Program-made: the position numbers and the translations under genes
NCBI RefSeq assembly: GCF_024166365.1
Contig: NC_064827.1
Location: forward strand, 54,092,635-54,156,634
Source: Elephas maximus indicus
Lineage: Eukaryota; Chordata; Mammalia; Proboscidea; Elephantidae
Reading direction: 5' to 3'
DNA length: 64,000 nucleotides
Notes under the pieces: generated by a model
What the model saw: only the letters and a program-made list of their open reading frames with translations
What the model was told of the DNA's origin: nothing
Databases searched by the model: none
Shown here: piece after piece, positions 35,673-48,607 of the stretch
How positions within the stretch are numbered: position 1 is the first letter of the stretch
Layout: every line of letters starts with the position of its first letter

Positions 35673-37484
35673 GAGCCATACAATATAGGAAAACAAAATA
35701 TATTACCTGTCAGACCTGAGGTAACAAAGACTATTCAAAAAGAAAGTTGACTAAATGCAATATTTACAAAATGAACTATGTTGGCTTTCTGTCGTATGAA
35801 CAGTGCTTAACTGTTAATCTATTAGTTTTTATCTTCTATATGTTATGTATTATAATGTAGAGCCACGGGTTTTTCCACAAGCTACCACAATTTTTCTGGG
35901 ATTTGGTATATAATAAGACCAAGATAGCTGAAAGAGTTCCCTGGTAATGTATCTTAAATTTGAACTTAATAAAATACATGTGACATAGTAGCACAGAGCT
36001 CCTCTTGGCAGAATGGAAAGTCTGAGTGACTCTGAAAAGAGACCAGACTATTGAGGACTTTTTTTATTCTGCATTGGATTGCACAAACTCCTAAGCAGTA
36101 GAAGAACTACACAAAACTGGTGACTTACGAAGCTGCAGTACGAAGACAAGACCAGGAAAAGGAGAAAAAATCAAGTTGTTCAATGGACTGAGAAGCTACA
36201 GAGTTTTGGAGGAAGGTAGATAAGACAGAGAGAGTTCTAGACTGAGATTATTGACTGAAGTATGCAGCCATATGTGACGGTATCCGCACGGAGAATAGAA
36301 GCTACTCTTCTACGGGGAGAATTGAGTCCAATATGGTCAATAAAGGATGAAGCACTCCCCTTAACCTTGCACTTCGAGGAATATATAGAACACAAATATA
36401 AAGTAAAAAATTGTAACTACATCTAAATTGTAAGAGTAAAACCATAATACCTTTCTTTCAGATAATTATTGTTACGTAAAAGAGTTAATTCATGCATAGC
36501 ACTTAATAGTACCTGGAACATTCTAAATGCTCAAGAAACATTGGCTATTTTATTATTATTAGTTTTGGTTATACTTTAATAGGTTATAAAGCTTTTAGTA
36601 GGTACAAGGTTTTTATCCTTTTTATGAAGCAACTTTGATGTCATTAAACTGCTGTCTCTCAGCATCAAACTGACTTCTCTTGCTCTGTTTTGTGAGAGCT
36701 GGAACACTGAAAATCACATTTCTCCTTTGTCAGGTGGCTTTGCCAAAATAGGAGCTAGAGGGAGAATGGAAAGTTGGATGAAGATAAGGGACTGGCCCCT
36801 CCCTATTTGCTTCCAGTTCCCATCAGCATCATCCCAACTATGGCTATTCACAATGGCAGCAGCAGCTGCTTAGCTTCTTCTAGCACTGGTTTTAGTTTTT
36901 TTGTTTTTTGTTTTTTTTTCCTATACTCCAGGACCAATAGTCTACCAGTTCCACCTGTTCAGAGGTTTGAGTGTGTCATGTGAGTTTCATTTACGGGAAA
37001 TTAATGGTCTAATCGAGTCTTTAGTTTATCTTGAAATGACTTTAAAAGCAATAAGATGCTTGGTGTATACTATGCTACTTCCATAAATTTGCAGCTGAAT
37101 GAATAATTAAATAAATGAATAAAAAACATTTTTAGGAGGGAAATGGTATGCAAACATATCATTTCCAACATAATTTCCCAAGATCATATTATTGGATCTT
37201 CATGATAACTCTGCAAAAAGCTTATATTTTCCCAACTTTACAAAAGTTAAAGCCTAGTTCCAATAATGTAGAAATATTTGAAGTAACATCCAGGATGTGG
37301 GAAGTCTAGCACCTGGACTCATGTTGTTAACCGAAACCCAAGACCCCCTTATCTATTAATCATAAAATATTATATACTAAGAAAGAAATCAATCAAATGT
37401 ATATTGAACTCCTAATATGTCTTTACATAATACTGAATTGGAACCATTCTCCAGGGATTTTAGCTATCTCATCTCGATGAGTTC
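35673..37484. other. Intergenic, no gene recognised
   Basis: MIR-type wording occurs at about 36490-36545 and about 37210-37330. Frames at 36774-37086 overlap a T-rich stretch and show no domain. Confidence 0.4.
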
Positions 37485-37600
37485 ATTACACTTTTGTGAA
37501 CCTTCATTACTTCTAATCTGTATATGAGGGCACAGAAACTAAGAGACATTAAGGAATTTACACAAGATCTCAGAGCTAATAAGTGGTGGAAACAAAATTT
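37485..37600 (-). repeat. MIR-like fragment
   Basis: The order 'tctgtatatgagggcacagaaactaagagac', 'acacaagatctcagagctaataagtgg' matches the reverse MIR core in degenerate form. Confidence 0.6.
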
Positions 37601-38310
37601 CAGTACATATATTCTCTTCTCAATATATGCAAGATAATCTCAAGCATTTTTTTTTTTAAGGCATGATGATTTTACCAAATGAGAAATGCCTTAATGAGTT
37701 AAGAACTCCTAGAAATGTACTAGGAGAAAATATAAATGTGTGCAAAAAGAATTGGAAAGCAGCATAAATGGCAGGAATTGCTGAGGTCCAGGTTCTTGTG
37801 ACTCCACCATGGGAAAAGCAGGGAGAAAGGACTGGTCTCCATGACATCAAACTTAACCTTGTTAACCAAGGAATTTTTTTTCTCTGGAACTTTGAAGAAC
37901 TCCCTTCATACTCAGAAAACTCTGAGCAGAATGAGACATTTAAAAAAAAGAGGCAGGGAGAACTTCCAGTTTCCAGCCCAGCATGTAAAGAAATAATCAC
38001 TTTCACTTTCGCAAAAAGAAATGAGCTAAAAAACTGATAATCAACAACTCTTCTTCACTCCATCACAGGATTGTTGTCACAGAGGAAACCACTCCCTGAA
38101 AACCAGGGAGATACAGTCCTTGTCACTAGCCCCAGGCCTTCCTTGGTTCTTTGGCAAACCTCACATGGCATCTGCCTTCCCCAGTATGTGCTTGCCTCTG
38201 TGTCTGATCTGCTCTTTTTTTATAGCTCAGAAGTGATCAGGTTTAGGACACATCCTACACTGGTACAGCCTCATTAACGTAACATTAGATTGCATTATGG
38301 GGTGTGATTA
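37601..38310. other. Intergenic, no gene recognised
   Basis: Opposed frames at 37656-38006 and 37768-38037 overlap each other and have no family signature. I regard them as chance. Confidence 0.4.
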
Positions 38311-38360
38311 CATTAGATTAGATTAGATCAGATCAGATCAGATTAGATTAGATTAGATTA
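38311..38360. repeat. (GATTA)n/(GATCA)n pentanucleotide repeat
   Basis: About nine pentamer units: ATTAG/GATTA at both ends and three GATCA units in the middle. Confidence 0.93.
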
Positions 38361-38467
38361 CAGGTATGGGGTTAGTATTCCAACACATATGGAGGTGGGA
38401 ACACAATTCATCCACAACAATTACCTATAATATCTGCATCAAGAATTACCCCTTCTATAGCACCAAA

Positions 38468-38625
38468 GAAGCCCTAGTGGTGCAGTAGTTAAGAGCTCAG
38501 CTGCCAACCAAAAGGTCAGCAGTTTGAATCCACCAGTCACTCCTTGGAAATCTTATGGAACAGTTCTACTCTCACCTATAGGGTCACTATGAGTTGGAAT
38601 TGACTTAATGGCAATGGGTTTGGGT

Positions 38626-38630
<5 letters not shown>
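38468..38630 (+). mobile_element. AfroSINE
   Basis: Plus copy from 'aagccctagtggtgc' to 'aatggcaatgggtttggg'. Its tail runs into a GTTTT pentamer array at 38631-38656. Confidence 0.92.

Positions 38631-38656
<26 letters not shown>
38631..38656. repeat. (GTTTT)n repeat at the SINE tail
   Basis: Five GTTTT units directly after the AfroSINE, probably grown from its 3' tail. Confidence 0.9.
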
Positions 38657-41385
38657 GTGGTACCAAAGGGAACAAAGAATTGGAACCACTAAAAGAAGAG
38701 GCAAGAAGTTGCCCAAGAGGTAGAAAGACAGCCATGGCTTATGGCTGCGTATAGTCACTGAAATTACAAAAAAGAGAGTCTCAAGAAGGCTAAAATTGAC
38801 TTTCCTAATTTAAGAAAGGAAACTGGAGATACTGACGCTAGAGATATTGATATGCAGAAGAAGGACTCTGACCCAGTGGCTTCGGGAATGGCGCCTGTAG
38901 GATTACACAAAGCCACCAATGTTAAGTTTAAAGTTGTCGTAGGAGCAGTGGTACTCTAACCAAAGATAAAACAGCAATAATTTTAGTGAGTCCAGTTAGA
39001 AAGCTTATATAATTATCTCTAGACAAAACCCATGAGGTTTCCAGAGAAATAGAAAAAGGAAGGAAGATACCTCTCCCCTGCTGCAATTTATCCAAAATGA
39101 TGTACTGCAACCACTTCAGTGGCTCATATTTTCTGTTGCTCAGGGAAGGGAACATATTATGGGCTGATAAATTTCACCTTCATAAAAGCCTGAAGAAATA
39201 CATGATTATAAACAATAAAGAGAGTCCAAAGAAGTTATACAACTCAGCCCCAGGAAGTGGCACAGTAGGAAATAGAGCACAAATTTATGACTCCAAAATT
39301 CACACATTTCTCATCATCTTCATTGTAACTTTCAACTTTTTGATGGCTAACAGACCTGCCAAGATGTTCCTATCTATCTCTTTAGCAAACAGACCACATC
39401 AATATGTTTTTGTGATCACAGCTGTACATGACCTTTAATTATATAAAACAGGATGGTTCCAAAGAGGCCAACAGACCTAAAAAGACATCATTTCATTTTC
39501 CCTTGTTATACCATAAGCTGGTAATCTCCTCCCACTGGACTACAAGACACCATCTAATATTTACGCCTTAGCAAGGAACCACATCTCAGAGGAGATCATT
39601 AAAAGTTGACTGACCTACTTCTCTCTGATATCAAAGTGCAAATAGGTTCCATAGGGATGGAGTCCCATGTGCCTGTGATAGTCTAAAGCTGAGCTTGTTA
39701 AAGTAAGCTTGTGACTTTTTAACAAAAACACTTTTCCTTCCACAAGTTTTCTGGAAGGAGTCTGGGCTGTTTCTAGGAGATGCATTTCTCCTCTTTAGTT
39801 ACAAGCAAACAGGAAAGAAAAAGAATAAATGAGCTCAATGTATGGAAAATTCTAAAAAGCCAAATCACTTTATTCAGTGACAAGTAGACAGCCTGTTATG
39901 TGATGCCATCACTAAGGTATCCATAAAATGTAATTAAAGCAGAATTCTTGTAATGAAGGTACTGAGTGAAGAGTCAAAGGTGATAAAATGGTGGGAAATG
40001 AGGATGTCATAGTGATGCATTTAGTTTAATCATATGGAATTAAAGTATTTGCCACAGTCTTTACCCCTCAATATTGTATTATACCCAACCTGTTTTACTC
40101 AATTACATTAACTGTTTATCAGTGAAGACATTTGAGGATGTGACCCCCAAAAGACATGATATTATGCAAGGAAGTTTATTTTTATCCTGGGAAATTAGTG
40201 GATACAAATTAGTTGAACAAATTGTTCATCTGTATCTAAGTGTATGAGCATCCATTACAGAAACTTTTAGGAGCTGTGTGCCTGAGGTTCCTAACGGTGG
40301 TCACATGATTCCCATCTGAAAGCAGTAGGTCGAGATGATCATTCAGAGTACGTTTGTGCTAGATATGACACAAATGAGAGCAAGAGCACCAGGGCTGATC
40401 ACACCACTTTATGTTTCATTGAGGACTTCTTCACAATAGCTTAAAGTAGTGATTTAATTTCTGAGGACTTAAATTTAAATATATGAATTAATATATCATT
40501 TTTAACATTACTTAGCACTAATCCCAACTAAAAACTTACCACTGTCTGTTCCTTTAACATCTGGCAGCCCTGGGCATAGACATGCTGATTTATCAGTTCC
40601 CGTGTTCTCATCAGGCCCCTTCTTTCATACCGTGCCCTCCACACACTTTCCACTCTCCACAGAGCTCGTGAGAAGCAAGGTGTGCTAGCTTTGCCCTGGC
40701 TGTGGATGAAAGATCCAAAAATGAGTGTGGGAGTGGTTTGAAATACTTCTTTTTCCTGTTACTGAATACAGCTAAGTTGGCACCTGCTCTGTGTTAAAAA
40801 TGTGGTCTTTCTATCAGTTTCAAAGGAGGGATGTCATGAAGCAGCTGTACCTGGTGGTCAACTACTGTCAAGAAGGGAAATGTTCAGTATGACAAAATTT
40901 AAATTTGTATTTTGACCATTTAGGAGATTGCTACAGAAACTGTTTTTAACCTGGAACTCATGACCTTGTCAGGACTGTGCATAGCTCATTTTGCGACTTC
41001 CATTGCCCTTCAGTCTGCCAACGTATATGCTGAATTAAATTGAGTTGTATATTTATCAAGAAAAATGAGCCTCCTCCAATTTAGATAGAATTATCTTAAA
41101 TGAGTTGTCAAGGTTTTGTGTAATCAAATTCAATAAGTTATATAATTTTGCCTCCTATAGGCAATTAACATCTTCCCCAACTTATCAAAGAATAGATTCC
41201 ATTATTCATTTTGATACACCTTCTATTGATTTATATAGTGTTACACTGAAGCAGAATGATTATGTCTGTTTTATTTATGAAAACCAAATGAAAGTTATTA
41301 TTTGTGGTGTCAACGGTAAGCAAACTACACTGAGATTCACAATAATCAAATATGATAAAGTTAACTGCCTTTTATGTAAACCCAT
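38657..41385. other. Intergenic, no gene recognised
   Basis: The longest frames (113 codons at 39097-39438; 116 codons from 41105 running into a SINE) lack recognisable domains and initiator context. No RNA gene was seen. Confidence 0.4.
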
Positions 41386-41534
41386 AAAACCCCTTGCCGT
41401 TGAGTCAATTCTGACACGTAGTGACCCTACAGGACAGAGTAGAACTGCCTCATAGGGTTTTCAAGGAGCGGCTGGTGGACTCGAACTGCCGACCTTTTGG
41501 TTAGCAGCTAATCTCTTAGCCACTGCACCACCAC
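41386..41534 (-). mobile_element. AfroSINE
   Basis: Minus copy from 'aaaaccccttgccgttgag' to 'gcaccaccac'. Confidence 0.92.
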
Positions 41535-41621
41535 ATCAAGAACCATGATAAGCACGCTTTAAACTATCACGTAACAGCCCTGCAAGGTAGTTATAACACT
41601 CCTTTTACAGTTAAAATGGCT

Positions 41622-41800
41622 GGAGTTCCTGGGTGGGACAAACAGTTAAATGCTTAGCTATTAACCCAGAAGTTGGAAGTACAAATCCACCCAGAGGCAC
41701 TTTGGAAGAAAGGCCTAGAGAACTTCTTGGAAAAATCACAGACATTGAAAACCCTATAAAGTTCTACTCTGGAACACATGGGTTTGTCACAGCACCTGAT
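41622..41800 (+). mobile_element. AfroSINE-like SINE, diverged
   Basis: Plus orientation: 'tggagttcctgggtggg' start, 'ttaaatgcttagctattaacc', a middle block, and 'aaccctataaagttctactctg'. It is more diverged than the neighbouring copy and probably older. Confidence 0.75.
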
Positions 41801-41974
41801 TTGGATTTTTTTTTTTTGGTACTCAAGGTCAACGAGCTACAAGTAAGGAAACTGGGATTCAAATCCATGCGTACTCAACTCCAGAGTCATTCTCTTCTGT
41901 CTTAGCAAGATGCATATTTAAAGCCACCAATTTAATTAGAAAAATAGTAAGCACTTTTATCGAGTACCTACACT
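41801..41974. other. Spacer, nothing recognised
   Basis: Short unassigned stretch. Confidence 0.4.
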
Positions 41975-42185
41975 ATGTTAAATGCTTCATATGTATTGAC
42001 TCATTAATCCTTAGCATAACGATATCAGGTAGGAACTTTTAATTTCCTCATTTTGAAAATTGAGAGTTAGAGAGGTTCAGTGACCTCCCCAAGGCCAAAG
42101 AGGTAGTGCTTGACAAAGCTCTGCCTCAAGGCCAGGCTGTCTAACTTCAGAATCCATGCTTTTAACCACTTCACTCCTCTGTCTC
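41975..42185 (-). repeat. MIR-like element, minus orientation
   Basis: The order 'gagagttagagaggttcagtgacc', 'ccccaaggccaaagaggtag', 'ccaggctgtctaacttcagaatccatgcttttaacc' reproduces the reverse MIR core. Confidence 0.75.
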
Positions 42186-42839
42186 CTAAATGACAGAGAA
42201 TACTTAACTTCTGTAGCGTCAGACAAAATTAATAACCGGCAGCAGAATGCATAGAAGGTGGCCTTATTTATCACAGAGAACCTCACGTTCCTAAGATATT
42301 TTCAGTGATATACATTTTTTTAAGATTTTGAGAAAACACCTGGGGAATGGCTGAAAGAAGGTAAAATTATAGCCTGGGGCAAGGAAGACCAGAAGCAATA
42401 GTAAATACTGGAAAAGCTGTCACAGGAAAGGGTCATACACTGATTTTGTTGTTGTTCCGCAGAGAAGGAAGAGCATTGTATACAGAAAGTTATATATGCT
42501 ACTGAATGTAAAGAAATTTTTAATAATTAGAATAGTCCTAAAATAACCTGTGTGGCTTCATCATAAAGAACTCTAACCATTAACTTGTGGTTTGGGGCAG
42601 AAGTAAGGTTAATGGTCACCTTTGATATGTTTCTGTCATCTTATAAGGGTTATAACTAGGTTAATTTCAATACAATTATCAGCTCTAGGATTCAATGATT
42701 TAAAATTTGACTATGACACCGGTATTACTGAATATGAACATGCATTGAATTATCTTTACCTCCACCTTCATTGTTCATGTGAAAGTGCTTTGAATTATTC
42801 CAAAAATAAATAAGACAGAAGTATTCCCCTTAAAGAATA
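42186..42839. other. Intergenic, nothing recognised
   Basis: No gene or clear repeat. Confidence 0.4.
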
Positions 42840-43100
42840 AGTTATAATTATTATTGCAGCAGTTTATAATAAAAAAATAAAAGCAAGGTAAATACACAAT
42901 ATTTGAAAATAGATTAAGTAGATCTTAAAAAAAAAGATCTTAAACACAAGTATAATATAAAACTATGCAGGCCATTATAAATTATGTGTTCCCTAAATAT
43001 TTTATGATACATGAAAAGCTGCTTATGCTTTAACATTGATCAAAAGAGAATATAAACTACTATATTTGTGAACTATAATATAATATTTCTCATTTTATTT
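42840..43100 (+). mobile_element. Old L1 3'-end fragment (probable)
   Basis: AT-rich text with 'aaatagattaagtag', 'ctatgcaggccattataaattatg' and 'gatacatgaaaagctgcttatgc' follows the pattern of the ancient L1 ORF2/3' UTR junction. Confidence 0.55.
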
Positions 43101-43839
43101 TTCAACCTTGCAACATTAAAAATAGTTTCTATTGATCATCCCTTGCATAAAGTGAAAAAGAAAGTTTATTCACCCCTCTCCATGCCCCAAATCATCCTTT
43201 ATCTTTAACTCTACCTTCCTCCTCTTTGCTAAAATAATCTAGAATTGTAGATCCAAGTTGTTCTAATTATTGTTTTATACAAAGAAACTTTCAGTATTTT
43301 TTGCATTTTGTATTCATAATGATAACTGTGTAGACCAGCTCTATGGTTCAGGTTTCTTAGCTCACCATTATGCCTACTAAATCATCTCTCTCCCACACTT
43401 CCTTTTGGGAAGGTTTGTAGATTGGCTAGAATACTTCTAATCATACTTTTTTGGTAAATAAGTAATATAATTTCTTATTCCTTACATGTTTGGATATATC
43501 TATCAATTGCTGTCACAGATTAGTAAGATCTTAAATTTTGGCTTTACAATACTTGGATAACAAACTTCTGTTTTGAAATCTGAATGACATCTAAATATGA
43601 CATTTCATTGTTTCCTAGCTTTTTATTTTGTAGAGGAAAAATCTAGTGCCAATCATTTTCTATTGTATAAGCAATCTGATTATTTTTCCTTTCTGGATAC
43701 TTTGCGGGACTGAAGAAGAAGTGGACTTTCTCTCCAGCAAGTGCCAACTTTAGGACAAGGCATGGAAAAATAGTCACAATCATTTTTTTCTTTACCGTGA
43801 AACTCCAAAAATTTCAACATGTCTAAGTGTAAGTTGATT
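43101..43839. other. Intergenic, nothing recognised
   Basis: No gene recognised. Confidence 0.4.
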
Positions 43840-44530
43840 AAGAGTTCATACAAATTAAGAGGAAAACTATTAAAACTTCAGAAGATAGTTATATAAGCGG
43901 CATAATCAGAAACCACTGAGAGAAAATATAAGTTATAAAAGAAATTGTTCAATCTAATTAGCAATAATAGAAATAAAAACTAGAGAAAGTAATGTTTTAT
44001 GCATCTAGAAATAATAAACATTTTCTCTGGTTCTAGAAAATGTAAAGAAAATAGCCCATGCAAATTTTTTCAGTATTAGTGTAAAGTGTTAAGTTTTGTG
44101 AAAATAATTTTGCATGTGTACCAAGAATTCTCTTATAATTTATATCCTTTTAGTATACAATCATATTTGTTTTACTTCCAGCAGAAGGAAATTAATCAGA
44201 TACATACATATTCATGGTCATTATATCAAAATCTCAAAAAATTTGAAAAAGTCCAATAACATTAAGATGGTAAACTAAATTATAACTCCACTTAATTAAA
44301 TAGTATTCAAATATTTAAAAATGAATATCACGAACTCTGTGAAAAATCACAGAAAACTATTTATATGAAGTATCAAATGTTAATTAGAAGTATACTGGTA
44401 TAAAGAAATATGTTTGTGTAAGGAAATTACACTGGTATAAAAAAATGTATATAGTCTAGGAGTAACAAAAAATATAAAAAACAAAAACAATTTAACAAGG
44501 TGAAATGACTATTCTTTTCTTTTATACTAT
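43840..44530 (+). mobile_element. Old L1 ORF2 3' region
   Basis: It contains 'caatctaattagcaataat' and 'aaataaaaactagagaaag', then 'cagatacatacatattcatgg', 'tatgaagtatcaaatg' and 'tataaaaaaatgtatat'. This order matches ancient L1 ORF2 C-terminus and 3' UTR, though reading frames are gone. Confidence 0.6.
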
Positions 44531-46166
44531 TAGGATTGACCTAGAATTATTTATGCAATTAAAAGAATATTTAATATTCTTTTTTAAATATTTAAAAATT
44601 AATATTAGGACTGACCAAGTATTATTTATACAATAAAAACAAAGGCGGCGAAAGTTAAATTTTCTGAGAGCTTTTGGCTTCCAGCTTCAACCTATGAGGA
44701 CACTATCAAATATGATCATATTCAATGAATACTCCAAAAGATGTATGACTGGGAAAGTTTTTTGTTTTGTGTCTTTGGTCAAGATAACTGGGTCTTTGGG
44801 TTGTGCAGAAGTCAGGGACTTTATCACTAGGGAATTCTAACTTTCTGACTCACAACCTTAGGGACAGAAGAAGTTTGCAAAATAAGTGCTAAACTGACTT
44901 CCAAAAGAAGCTGAGTTTCTTTCCAGTAATGGTCAACTTTACAACAAGCCATGGTAAAACTTGTCATATCATTTATCTTTATGGTTAATATATTTTATTC
45001 CTTGATGTCCTCTTAATAGATTCGTATAAAATAATTGCCTAATTGTGGCTGTTATTTGTCACATTTTTTAGGAAAGAGGAACAAAAGTTTTTCAAATTGA
45101 GAATCTCTTGGTCTCATCTGAGGCATGCAAATGAAATTCAAACTCTTGCAATTTTTTTTCTAGTATTTAATGGAATGGTGTAGATGGTTTGAAAACCTAG
45201 TCTTAAGGTAAGAGAGAGAGAAGATTTTGTTATAATCATTTCAAAAGAAAAATATCTTAATATATATATAAATAGTTTTGAATTTAAATGGTCATTGTAA
45301 GTTTTTTTAATATGAATTTTATGTAGAGGAAAAAACAGAAAAACTTAGGTATCACCTCTCAGGCCAGGACATTATTCAATTCTTTTTTTTAATCCAGAAA
45401 TAATCCATGAGAGAGACTACTAAAGAAGAGATAGCTGTCACATCAGACTTTTACAGATAACAGGCTAATGCCTACTATATTCAAATATCCAGTTAATTAA
45501 AACCTTAAGGAACAGTGTTCTGGTGAAACAGCACATGTCGATACGTACATTATTCATATATAAATTATGTCCAATAGGGATGTGAGGAAAGATGTAATTA
45601 AAGGTGTTTGAATTAAAAATAGGATTAGAAAAAAATAATATATAACAGAGGGGAAAATAATTACAACTGAGGAGTTAGAGTCCCAGGAAGCCAAGGCAAA
45701 AAAGAAATATTAAAAATTTCCATGTTTTCATTTATATAATACATCAAATTCCACTACACTAGGCCTTAGTTTCCCACACTAGACTTGAAATTAATTTTGA
45801 GTATTTTCATTTGAATTATTAGCATAATGTCCTCTTAAGTGGTTTTTCAAAAGAGACAAAAATATCTTTATGACTGTATTTATTATATTGGTCATTGATG
45901 AAAGTTCACAGCATGTTATTAAATTGTGTTTTTTATGAAATTTATGTATAAATAAGGGAAACACTGTGTTTCAGTGATGAAAATGGGGACTCAATATGGG
46001 TTTAAATCATAGTCCTGGCATTTAACAACTATAAGATTTTGGAAATTTTACATAACCTTTGAAACCTCGTATTAATTTTGTCACCCATAAAGGTCATAGT
46101 TACATCAAACTAGTTGGGTTATTTTACAGATTAAATGACAAAATTTATAGGAAGTATCTAATATAT
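44531..46166. other. Intergenic, nothing recognised
   Basis: AT-rich, no supported gene. Its last 11 bases are the left copy of the SINE target duplication. Confidence 0.4.
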
Positions 46167-46286
46167 GGAGTCCTGGTGGTGCAGTGGTTAAAAGATCAGC
46201 TCCTGGGAAATCCTATGCAGCAGTTCAACTCTGTCCTATAGGGTCGCTATGAGTTGGAATCGACTTGACACCAATGGGTTTCTTTA
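46167..46286 (+). mobile_element. AfroSINE, internally deleted
   Basis: A plus copy of only 120 bp, lacking about 40 bp of the tRNA-like middle (including the B-box region). It is flanked by a perfect 11-bp duplication ATCTAATATAT (46156-46166, 46287-46297). Confidence 0.93.
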
Positions 46287-46297
46287 ATCTAATATAT

Positions 46298-47639
46298 ACT
46301 AGGACCTCACCTAATATCAATTATCATTCTCTTTTGGAGCTAAAATAATATCTCTTTCATGATCTATTAATCGAATATCTGAGTTGAAAAAAACTATAAA
46401 TTGAGAGTTGTCATGTCTACCAATCTTTGTACAATACCAATTGTCTTAATTGGTCATTTTAGAAGAGCTGGAGAGAATTAGAAAATTATTTCCCCCCCTG
46501 AGTATTTAGGATGCATGTGTTCTGGGTTTTTGATTGAAAAAAATCTAAATATTTTAGAGATTAGACCTTAAAGTGGCTAAGAGAAAAAAGTTAGAAGTCC
46601 TGGCTTGCCTTCTAGTTTGGAAAAAAGAGTCACAAGCTTTTATTGGGAAAAAATCTTAGGTCTATGACAACACTAATACCATGCCCAGGTGAAGCCCTAG
46701 AGTTCTGAAACACAGAGGTTATTTCTTACAAAACACCAGGGGGGAGAAAGAGGGTGATTGGAGGGTGGCAGGAATCCAGGTCAGTTCAGAGCCTTTGCAA
46801 ATAAGAATTTAATCTTTAATTTTAAAACCCATTTCTATCACCATTCTGTCTTCTAGTAACAATTCTGTTCTAAGCATCAATGGTCTGCAATTTGAGATAA
46901 TATGATGAAGTCAGGAGCTCAAGTTCTGTTTCTTGGTATACTCCCTTGACTTACCTGGAAGATTTTGAGGGTAGGAATTACACATGACCTAGGTCCACTA
47001 CAAAAAAGGTGGCCTCCTATGGATAACTGGATTATAATTAGGAAAATACGTAAAATCATGACAGCACAACTCAATCCCAACGTGTGGTCACTAGACACCT
47101 AAGACAATTTACTACACTATTTAAGTTTTGATATTTTTGACACAGAGTTAATATTCTAACATAGTTAGACACTAGCTTCAGTTTTTTTTCTTTTAAAAGA
47201 TGTTTTTTCTTTATGCATATTTTATAAATTTCAAGAATTCACACGCAGAAAAAAATGTCTCTAAGAGAACTATTAGCTTGTTTTAAGTGTTTCTTTCCAG
47301 GCTTTCCAGTCTGCCTAGGTTACCTTGCTCTAGGTTTTGGTTTTGCAAATAATGCTGCATACTATTTTTTGTTGTTGTTTCTGTTTTCATTTAATCATTT
47401 TAATGTAAGTATTTTTGTATGAATACAAATTCTTCAGAAATATAGGTGCATAATGACCCATGAAATGTGTACTAGATTATTTAACAATCTCCCAAGAATT
47501 AGCCAAGAATTTAAAAAAAAAAAAAAAAACTGTCTTATAAAACAATACTCAATGATGGCAAAGCTTTTGAAAACATCAGAGGAGATTGAAAACATCAGAG
47601 GAGATTGGTGGTTCCTCTTATAAATGTTTTCAAGTAAAA
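46298..47639. other. Intergenic, nothing recognised
   Basis: No gene recognised. A 19-bp tandem duplication lies at 47569-47606, close to the RTE start. Confidence 0.4.
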
Positions 47640-48607
47640 TCTTTTTTGTGAAGAACGGAAATTCCAGAACACTTCAACTGCGCTTGTGCAGAAACTATAC
47701 ATAGATGAAGATGCAGTCGTTTGAACAGAACAAGGGGATACTGTGTGGTATAAGAAGAGGGCAGCATCAGGATGGGAAGAAGACTCTTTTAACAGCCGGT
47801 GATATGCAGATGACACAACCTTGCTTGAGGAAAACAAAGAGGACTTGAAGCACTTACTGATAAAGATCAAGACCATAACCTTCAGTATGGATTATACCTC
47901 AACATAAAACAAAAACCCTCATGACCAGACCAATAAACAACATAATGATAAACAAAAAACTATTGAAGTTGTCAAGGATTTCATTTTACTTAGATCCAAA
48001 ACCAACACCCATACAAACAGCAGTCAAGAAATCAAATGATGTGTTGGATTGGGCAAACATGCTGCAAAAGACCTCTTTAAAGTGTTAAAAAGCAAAGACA
48101 TCACTTTGAGGACTAAGGTGTGCCTGACCCAAGCCATGGTATCTTCAATCACCTCATATACATACAAAAGCTGGACAATGAATAAGGAAGACCAAAGAAG
48201 AATTGATGCCTCTGAATTGTGGTGTGCCAGAGAATATTGAATATGCCATGGATTGCCAGAAGAACAAACAAATCTGTCTTGGAAGAAGTATAGCCAGAAT
48301 GCTCCTTAGAAGTGAGGATGGCGAGACTTTGTTTCACATACTTTGGACATGTTATCAGGAGGGACCAGTCCCTGGAGAAGGACCTCATGCTTGGTAAAGT
48401 AGACGATCAGTGAAAAGCAGATTGTCCAATTGGTCCTTTCCATTTTACTTTTTTTATACCCGAAATAATCCAAAAAAGTAAACTGCATGTGGCTACAATG
48501 ATAGGCTCAAGCAAAACAACGATTGCTCAGAACCAGGCAGTATTTCATTCTATTGTACAAACGGTTGCTTTATGAGCTGAAATCAACTCAATGACACTTA
48601 AAAACAA
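47640..48607 (+). mobile_element. RTE LINE, decayed, with foreign insert
   Basis: Plus-orientation RTE: the RT region ('cggaaattccagaacac', then 'gatatgcagatgacac') has an internal deletion near 47755. The C-terminal region follows ('gacaatgaataaggaagac', 'ggacatgttatcaggaggg') and the tail 'cacttaaaaacaac'. At 48421-48490 the element is interrupted, and about 34 bp of its own sequence is replaced by an inverted copy of OR sequence (separate entry). It is not coding. Confidence 0.88.
48421..48490 (-). other. Inverted 70-bp copy of the OR pseudogene start
   Basis: The reverse complement of this stretch matches 50875-50944 with three mismatches over 70 bp. It covers the splice-acceptor-like tract and the first codons of the OR13-type pseudogene. 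It sits inside the RTE between 'gtgaaaagcag' and 'tggctacaatg'. The acceptor AG is GG in this copy. Confidence 0.93.

Noticed and set aside
37656-38037. Opposed overlapping frames of 116 and 89 codons
   Set aside because: They are mutual shadows with no domain, splice or start evidence.
38311-38360. Regular short repeat as a CRISPR-like array
   Set aside because: It is an uninterrupted pentanucleotide microsatellite without spacers, in mammalian DNA.
39097-39438. A 113-codon plus-strand frame
   Set aside because: No family signature, AT-rich composition like the surroundings, and a length expected by chance in 64 kb.
41105-41455. A 116-codon plus-strand frame
   Set aside because: Its last third is AfroSINE sequence read through, and the rest has no recognisable domain.
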